Source: Lineus longissimus (Eukaryota; Nemertea; Pilidiophora; Heteronemertea; Lineidae). From it: DNA of 64,000 bases. The notes beneath the pieces were generated by a model, which was not told where the DNA came from, did no database searches, and saw nothing but the letters and a program-made list of their open reading frames with translations. The stretch is taken from assembly GCF_910592395.1 (NCBI RefSeq), contig NC_088321.1, forward strand, positions 2,358,001 to 2,422,000, read 5' to 3'. Position numbers and translations under genes: made by a program. Below, piece after piece: positions 58,420-64,000 of the stretch; within the stretch, counting starts at the first letter, position 1; each line of letters opens with the position of its first letter.

Positions 58420-58780
58420 ATACGTGCTGGAAGCTAATATTGATGTGGCAGGGAGAATATGCGTGAAGTTATTGTATGCTTTTGAGAATGAGCGGAGCTC
58501 TCCAGTCGACGTGCTCTCTGAAAAGTTGTTATTTATTCCAAAACCACGAAGATATTCGACGTATGACACCCTCAGTGACACTCTTACTTATGATCCACAC
58601 CTACGAAGCCAAAAGTTGCAAGAATTCGACGCATTTCCGAGGCCCAATTTTGAAACAAAAATCGCCTCCTATTTAGCGGCCACAACGCGCATTATAGTAT
58701 AGATAAATAGTCGCGTAATGTGACATGGTCTTTGATTGTAGGAATAGGTAGGCTAAAAATCGAGTTATTTTCCCTCGGCT
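58420..58780. other. No recognisable gene
   Basis: A 92-codon plus-strand frame (58424-58702) and overlapping frames show no family features. Confidence 0.35.
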
Positions 58781-58862
58781 CTCATGGCGCAGTGGAACAG
58801 TGCCTGGTTCATGGTTGAGAGTCTTGTGGATCGAATGCGCTGTGGCGATTTTCTTTTTTAAT
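58780..58862 (+). ncRNA. tRNA-like sequence, possible tRNA pseudogene or SINE head
   Basis: TGGCGCAGTGG at 58785-58795 fits the polymerase III A box. GTGGATCGAATGC at 58827-58839 is close to a B box. The 31 bp between the boxes and a T-run (TTTTCTTTTTT) after them suit a tRNA. A CAT triplet sits where a Met anticodon would be. The acceptor stem does not pair well, so I do not call a functional tRNA. Confidence 0.35.
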
Positions 58863-59269
58863 TACTGTAGTATAATACAATGGTTAGTATCTCAATACAA
58901 TGATTGACTCTCTTTTTTTCAATTTCATCATCTTAATAACAATTTTTATTGCGTAAGTACTATCAAAAGTGGCTATGAAATGCTCAGCCTAGCCAATGCT
59001 CTGCCATTCGAAATGGAGAGGACACGCGCAACACGGTCGAGAAACATCAGTTCTCCAGCGGAGGTTTTTCGGTATTTGTCGTTTTGAAAATACCCCGCTA
59101 AAGCAAATGCAAACCAGAAGCGAGTTCTTTGGCGTGTTGCCGCTAAAAATTACAAGGTAGGCGTTTTACTTTATAGTGCATGTGATTGAGTTGTCCAGGT
59201 TCTCCTTTTTAATGAATTAGATTTGGAAAAAATCGGAATCTCAGCCAACAGAGTGGTTAAAATCTTCTG

Positions 59270-59420
59270 AGTTCAATCGTCCGGACCTTTAACTCTAGGA
59301 ATAGGAGTCCTTTGGACCTTGATACCTAGGATTTAATGTCCCCGGATATTAAACGCGGGATTCAATGTCCATCGGACTCTCGTAGCTAGGAATAGAAGTT
59401 CATTGGACACTTGGAATGGT
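59270..59420. repeat. Degenerate short repeats (CTAGGAATAGAAGTCC type)
   Basis: The words AACTCTAGGAATAGGAGTCC, TACCTAGGATTTAATGTCC, GCGGGATTCAATGTCC and GCTAGGAATAGAAGTTC recur at roughly 35-45 bp, each followed by a GGAC/TTGGAC word. It is an old minisatellite. Confidence 0.5.
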
Positions 59421-59596
59421 GGTCTCTAAGACGTACTCTTCACATTATTTCCAATATATCACATTAAAATTGAGGACCGTCTATATTATAATTAGAGTTA
59501 GTAGTGATGACTTCATGGAGTAAAACATGCTCAGTTACATGTGTCTGTTCATTGACGAATCGGATACCGCATATTATCTGAGTCTTCCTATTTCAT

Positions 59597-59848
59597 CGTG
59601 ACAAAGGAATACTCTGGTATCGGGTTGTTTCGAGGATCGGCGAACCAGTTGAAGACAATGCCTCGGGGAGAGATGATGCTGAGGATGCGGAGACTCACGA
59701 TTATCAAGTGACTAGGCGAGCCAGTCCTCCCAGACGGCGTGATGTAAATCATTATCGAAATAAATCACTCAGTCAAATTGAAAATATGTTATTTTGTTCA
59801 CTTCTTCTTTCTATATCACACACAGAAAAAAGTGACTTTAACTTCTAA
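59597..59848 (+). pseudogene. Possible retroelement pol C-terminal remnant
   Basis: An ATG-less open frame reads RDKGILWYRVVSRIGEPVED, later TRRASPPRRRDVNHYR. A WYRVVSRIGE-type stretch followed by an acidic linker and an Arg/Pro tail resembles the end of LTR-retroelement integrases. The match is weak, and no catalytic part precedes it. Confidence 0.25.
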
Positions 59849-59924
59849 GGAATCAGTGTCCACATTGGACTTAAGTCCCTGTTCAGTGGACAATAAGTTG
59901 ATTTTAAAGAAGAAAATTTGTCCA

Positions 59925-60474
59925 ACTATGGCCAGGATAATTGCCTACCTTTACATGAAGCAGAAAATGCGAATTAGATGGGAAAATAACAATTCCAATT
60001 ATTTCAATCTTTCAAACGGTGTTAAACAAGGAGGTATATTGTCACCTTTCCTTTTCTCAATATATATGGACGAATTACTTATGAGGTCTAAAGGTTCAGG
60101 TTTTGGATGTTATGTTGGCATCACTTTCATGGGAGCTTTTGCTTATGCAGACGATATCATTTTATTATGTCCCACAAAATTCTCGCTGAACACACAATTA
60201 CAAGTTGCTATACTATACTCAAATGATTATTGCATCGAATACAATTCCGCGAAATGTCTGTTGTTATATTTCTGTCTGTAACCAGGTGGTGGAAATCTTA
60301 TACCAATAGTTATCACTTTTCAGGGTATTCCTGTAACTGCTGAAGCTACTGCTCTCCATTTAGGAAACTTAATTGGACTGAGGGTAAATAATCAAGACAT
60401 ACATAAAACAGTATCATATTTCAATAGGCGGGTAAGTTTTATTTTTGCAATTTTGAAACGAAAATCAAACTTTT
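59925..60474 (+). pseudogene. LINE (non-LTR) reverse transcriptase fragment, 5' part
   Basis: The frame 59778-60281 contains, from about codon 50, the RT core MARIIAYLYMKQ..., NLSNGVKQGGILSPFLFSIY and AFAYADDIILL (YADD at codons 123-126). The following part lies in another frame (GIPVTAEATALHLGNLIGLR, then NNQDIHKTVSYFNRRVSF). The ATG at 59778 probably lies in unrelated sequence. Domains before the RT core are missing and frames shift, so this is an old truncated copy. The hairpin element H4 interrupts it at 60477. Confidence 0.8.
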
Positions 60475-60477
60475 TTA

Positions 60478-61992
60478 GCTCACCTCTTAGCAGAGGTGAG
60501 CTTATCCCATACCGTGGCGTCCGTCGTCGTCGTCGTCGTCGTCGTCGTCCGTCGTCCGTTAGCAGAGCATGTTTCGTAACTGTTAGAGCTATTGAGTTGA
60601 AACTTGGTACACATGTACCCTTATGTAATGACACCTTGGAGACCAAGTTTCGGTCTGATTCGTTTCATGGTTTGGCCACCAGGGGGCCAAACGTTAAAAG
60701 TGAAAATATGCAATATCTCCCTTAATAGTAGTCGGGAAATTTTGAAAAAAATATGGTAGGTACTTCTAGCAAAGGTGCATCATATATCCTCCGGGTTTTT
60801 GATTTGACCTCCTTTTCAAGGTCACAGAGGTCAAAGTTTGCTGATTCACTGAACAGTAGCATGTTTCCTATCTATTTTAGCTAGAAGGTTTTAAACCAGT
60901 GTGGACATGTATCTGGGGATTCTCTATTCCACCCCTAAAATTTCGGCCGTTCGGACATCAAATATGGCCGCCAGGCAGCCATCTTGAAAAATAAACACAG
61001 TACTATTACTCCGAAACTAATGATCAGATTGCAACCAAATTTGATCTGGATGTATATCTATGTACTCACTACTAAATCCTTGATTTTTTATCAAATGAAA
61101 TAGCCAATATGGGTGCCGGGCGGGCATCTTGAAAAATTCTTAGTTTGGCCACCCGGGGGCCAAATTTAATGTCCATAGTTAAAATGTTTGATTGCTCGTT
61201 TAATAGTGGTCTGATTTTCATAACATTTTTATGGTAGGTACTCCTAGCAAGGATACATTTCATAAATGTGGGTTTTTGATTTGACCTACTTCTCAAGGTC
61301 ACAGAGGTCAAAGTTTTCCTATGGCACCGCCATTTTACAATGACGGCACGTTTTGTCACTGCTTAATAGCTACAGATCCCTAACTTGGTACGAATGTACC
61401 CCTATACTCTTAGACTAAACTGCAGTCTTTTTCTGATTCTCAGTTTGGTCAGCAGGGCCCCAAATGTTAATAGTGGACTCTCCCCTAAGGGTGCCTTGAA
61501 ATGCTGCTAAGTGGGATGTCATAGTCTAAGCCTAGGCAAATGCAGGATTAATTAACCTCTACAGAGCCCTAGGAATTTCAGATGATGGTTGTTTCTTGTA
61601 CTAGACACAAAGCAAACAACATAATTATCCTATTCCTAAGCATGCAAAGTTAGAAACCTTTATGTTTCAAGCATATAACTTCAGACAAAACGTGTCCAAA
61701 AACACCACCAGCTATCAGTCCAAATTGGACCTTGTATTCACCAATCCTACTCCATCTGCCACTATTGACTTGGTCGATATAATAGACGATTACTGGTCAG
61801 ATCACAAAATTGTCTACTCTGCTTTGTCATACCTGTAGTCACCTCAATTAAATTCAACTTTCGCATTATTTTATCCCTCATGTAATTTCATTGTAAAACA
61901 TTACTTCATTTCTTTCTTACATTTAAAACCATGCTAATGCTTCATCCATCTTCCCTTCACAAGAGGTGAGCACAATGGCCCTGGCCATTTCA
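60478..61992 (+). mobile_element. Hairpin-ended element H4, longer variant inserted in a LINE
   Basis: TTA at 60475-60477 and 61993-61995 flank an element with the standard hairpin start and the GGCCCTGGCCATTTCA end. It is about 400 bp longer than the others. Its first ~350 bp match H2 closely, but the interior diverges. It includes a fragment coding for a LINE-type endonuclease C-terminus (61680-61838). The surrounding sequence is a LINE reverse transcriptase remnant, so the insertion splits it. Confidence 0.8.
61680..61838 (+). pseudogene. LINE endonuclease C-terminal fragment inside H4
   Basis: An open stretch reads FRQNVSKNTTSYQSKLDLVF, then TNPTPSATIDLVDIIDDYWS, then DHKIVYSALSYL and a stop. 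The pattern (T)T...S.LDLVF.N...V...DYWSDHKIVY matches the end of APE-type endonuclease domains of LINEs (SDH catalytic triad). It is within the hairpin-ended element, so either a LINE inserted there or the element acquired it. Confidence 0.6.
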
Positions 61993-61993
61993 T

Positions 61994-62200
61994 TACTCAT
62001 ATTGCACGTCACTCTATGGTACAGTCCTGTGGGATTTAAATAATAAAGTGGTAGGCGTATTATACACAGCATGGAGAAAAGCGGTGCGGAAATTATGTAG
62101 ACTTCACCCTCAGACCCATTGTGCCCTTTTGCCACTAATATTAGATACCTGTTCAATAAAAACATTGTTACACTGTAAACAATTCCAATATCTATGTTAA
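61994..62200 (+). pseudogene. LINE C-terminal fragment, continuation after H4
   Basis: Directly after H4 the plus strand reads YSYCTSLYGTVLWDLNNK, then LYTAWRKAVRKLCRLHPQTH and CALLPLI, to a stop at 62198. SYCTSLYG..LWD and AWRKA.R....HP.TH..LLP are typical of the region after RT in CR1/Jockey/I-like LINEs. It rejoins the fragment that ends at 60474, showing that both are one LINE split by the insertion. Joining them does not restore a continuous frame. Confidence 0.75.
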
Positions 62201-63278
62201 TCTTGCGAGTACGCTTTCTTTGAATGGCAATGGCTCCAATGTATCAAATACACTCTCACACTTGGCTAGTGAGTTAGATATACCCAGGAACCACGTTCCT
62301 CTAACTTTCAAGGTACCTTCAAAGGCTGAGTTTTATAGACTGCAGTAAACTGCTGCTGTTATCAGAGATTTTTTAATGTATAGAGACTAACTTTCGGGGA
62401 TAGATATCGATAATATGAATGTAATTCTTGGGGTACTCTGTGCCGGGTAACCCTGTGTAAATGTCTATGCCTTATATGTAGGGATTGGGAGGGTCTTTCA
62501 TTTCTTTGTCATCACTTGTTGTACTTTTGTTGCACTTGCACTTTTGCACATTGTAATGTAATTTAATTTACATGAACAAAGATGATTATATCTATATCAT
62601 AATACTATAAGGCGGCTCGATAAAGTGGGGGTTGTGTTTCGTCTAGAAATTTTGCACGTTTGCAGGTGATATGTTATCCTGATGCAATGTTATGTTTATT
62701 TTCGGAAATTTACTTCAGCGGAGCAGTAATGAGGGATTTTTAATCGGACACTGTCAATTCTCCTTACCACTCACAGAAGCCAAGTCATAGCTGTTTAGTT
62801 ATGCAGAGGCTTAATCAATTACCTGCACTCCCTGTGGGGTGGCTAACATTACCTGTTGAACAGCTGGCTGTAGGGCTTGTGGTATTCGACTCGATGACTC
62901 GACGACGCGATGACTCGATGACGCGATCAAGTTGGAATCTTTTTAAAGAATATCACTGCCTGGACTGTAATTTATACATAGAATCATAAGTGGAGGAAAA
63001 TAAAAAAGAACCGATCATTACCAACCCCTTTCCAGCTGTTTTCACCGTATCTAATCCGACCATTTTTCGTTTCCTACAAGTTCGCATTTTTGATAAAACC
63101 ATGCGCCATGTTGCTATGCAAGCTTACCGTCAATACAGCTAAATACACCTAAATATAGCTGGTTCAGATCAACCTCCTACCCAGGTTCTTTACGAGCAGA
63201 AATTCCAATGTTAAAATGACACGCGAGTTCCTGGAGACAAGGTTGGCTCTGGATATCCGTTCAGCACGGCAATATTAT
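62201..63278. other. No recognisable gene
   Basis: AT-rich spacer. A GATGACTCGACGACGCGATGA-type direct repeat lies at 62893-62930. No RNA gene or family-like frame is visible. Confidence 0.4.
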
Positions 63279-63443
63279 GGGCCGAATTCATAAAGGGCGT
63301 TTAAGGGTTAGACGTGTGTAACTTCTCCTTAATCAGTTTCAGGGCCTATTCATATTCTGTGAAAATTTATATGAAGGACCTGAATCTCTCCATTCAGTAG
63401 TTAAACGCTGTTTTAAGCTAAACGCCCTTTATGAATTTGGCCC
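63279..63443. mobile_element. MITE of about 165 bp
   Basis: GGGCCGAATTCATAAAGGGC at 63279 is complementary to GCCCTTTATGAATTTGGCCC at its right end, giving inverted repeats of about 24 bp around a non-coding centre. The target duplication is not clear (TAT on the left, TAA on the right). Confidence 0.65.
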
Positions 63444-64000
63444 TAAATGTCCTATACACCTTTCCAGAAATGGGGCGCCGAGTGTCCGAAATAGTGATGT
63501 CATAAGGGGAAACTAGGCCTGTGGTGGAGGGACAAAGGAGATAGTCATGGTTGACCAACACACTTGAATGCCTTTAATGACGGACAAGGGGGAAAAAGTT
63601 AGTTCCAATGCAAGCCACCAATTTCGGAAAGCATGTATAGGGGCTGATGTATTGGGGGGGGGGGGGGGGGCAGATGTCAAGGGGCGGAAGAGGGACTGAG
63701 TGACTGAGTCTAAAAAACTGCACATATGCGAAATTCCGATTGTTGACAGACTACCACATGACATCTGACATTGGCCACTAGAAGCTTGTTTGTCAATTAA
63801 ATCTTCGGTCATTTTGCATGCTATGAAACTTCCGCGAGTCCTTTAAATATCAAAATCAATCGCGGGGACCAATCTTCAGTGACCATGGCTGGGGGGGGGG
63901 GGGGAGGGGGCACATCCTTCTACATACCGTAGCTGGGTATGGGAAGGCCGAGCTAAAACCTCTGCTGTTGCAGCGGTAGCCCGGAGACCAGGATCATGGG
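63444..64000. other. No recognisable gene; G-rich runs
   Basis: Apart from the two G tracts, nothing is recognised. The 99-codon minus-strand frame at 63513-63812 includes a run of prolines from the G tract and is not a gene. Confidence 0.4.
63654..63670. repeat. Homopolymer G run (17)
   Basis: Uninterrupted G tract. A second run of 14 G followed by AGGGGG lies at 63891-63910. Both are prone to length errors in assembly. Confidence 0.9.

Overview
This window looks like nuclear DNA from an invertebrate animal, probably marine. The evidence is its AT-rich, intron-style sequence without operons, two animal-type LTR retrotransposons (a Gypsy and a BEL/Pao element), a PIF/Harbinger transposon, a LINE remnant, a MULE remnant, THAP zinc-finger debris and two exons of a STE/MAP3K-like protein kinase. 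The sequence alone does not identify the species; a lancelet, hemichordate, mollusc or brachiopod would all fit. No complete host gene is visible.

Layout. 1-1140: part of a dispersed repeat rich in TGACCTCTGTGACCT motifs. 1485-7690: three tandem units of about 1.8 kb containing 133-bp and 65-bp sub-repeats, running into a 71-bp satellite. 7691-9285: no recognisable gene. About 9300-45400: a basic unit of roughly 6 kb present three times (copy 1 from about 9300, copy 2 from about 32255, copy 3 from about 41670, the last truncated). Copy 1 is swollen to about 23 kb by a Gypsy element (16941-21597), a BEL/Pao element (21743-29981), a hairpin-ended element and a local tandem expansion. Copies 2 and 3 share an inverted-repeat element that copy 1 lacks. 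The three copies act as empty and filled sites for one another, so insertion points and target duplications can be read directly.

46327-49732: two minus-strand exons of a protein kinase whose splice phases agree, with a diverged relative of the hairpin repeat in the intron. 49865-52660: a decayed MULE transposase between inverted arrays of short repeats. 55563-55730: a 168-bp foldback. 56047-58416: a complete Harbinger element with perfect 33-bp inverted repeats and one nonsense codon in the transposase. 59597-62200: retroelement debris, including a LINE reverse transcriptase split by another hairpin-ended element (60478-61992) that itself carries a LINE endonuclease fragment. 63279-63443: a small MITE.

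The most unusual item is the hairpin-ended family (10010-11114, 32878-34027, 40046-41151, 60478-61992). Each copy is flanked by a TAA/TTA duplication, has a perfect short hairpin at one end and a GGCC-type palindrome at the other, and carries internal repeats with AGGTCA direct repeats spaced by 3 bp, the layout of nuclear-receptor sites. None of these copies encodes a visible transposase.
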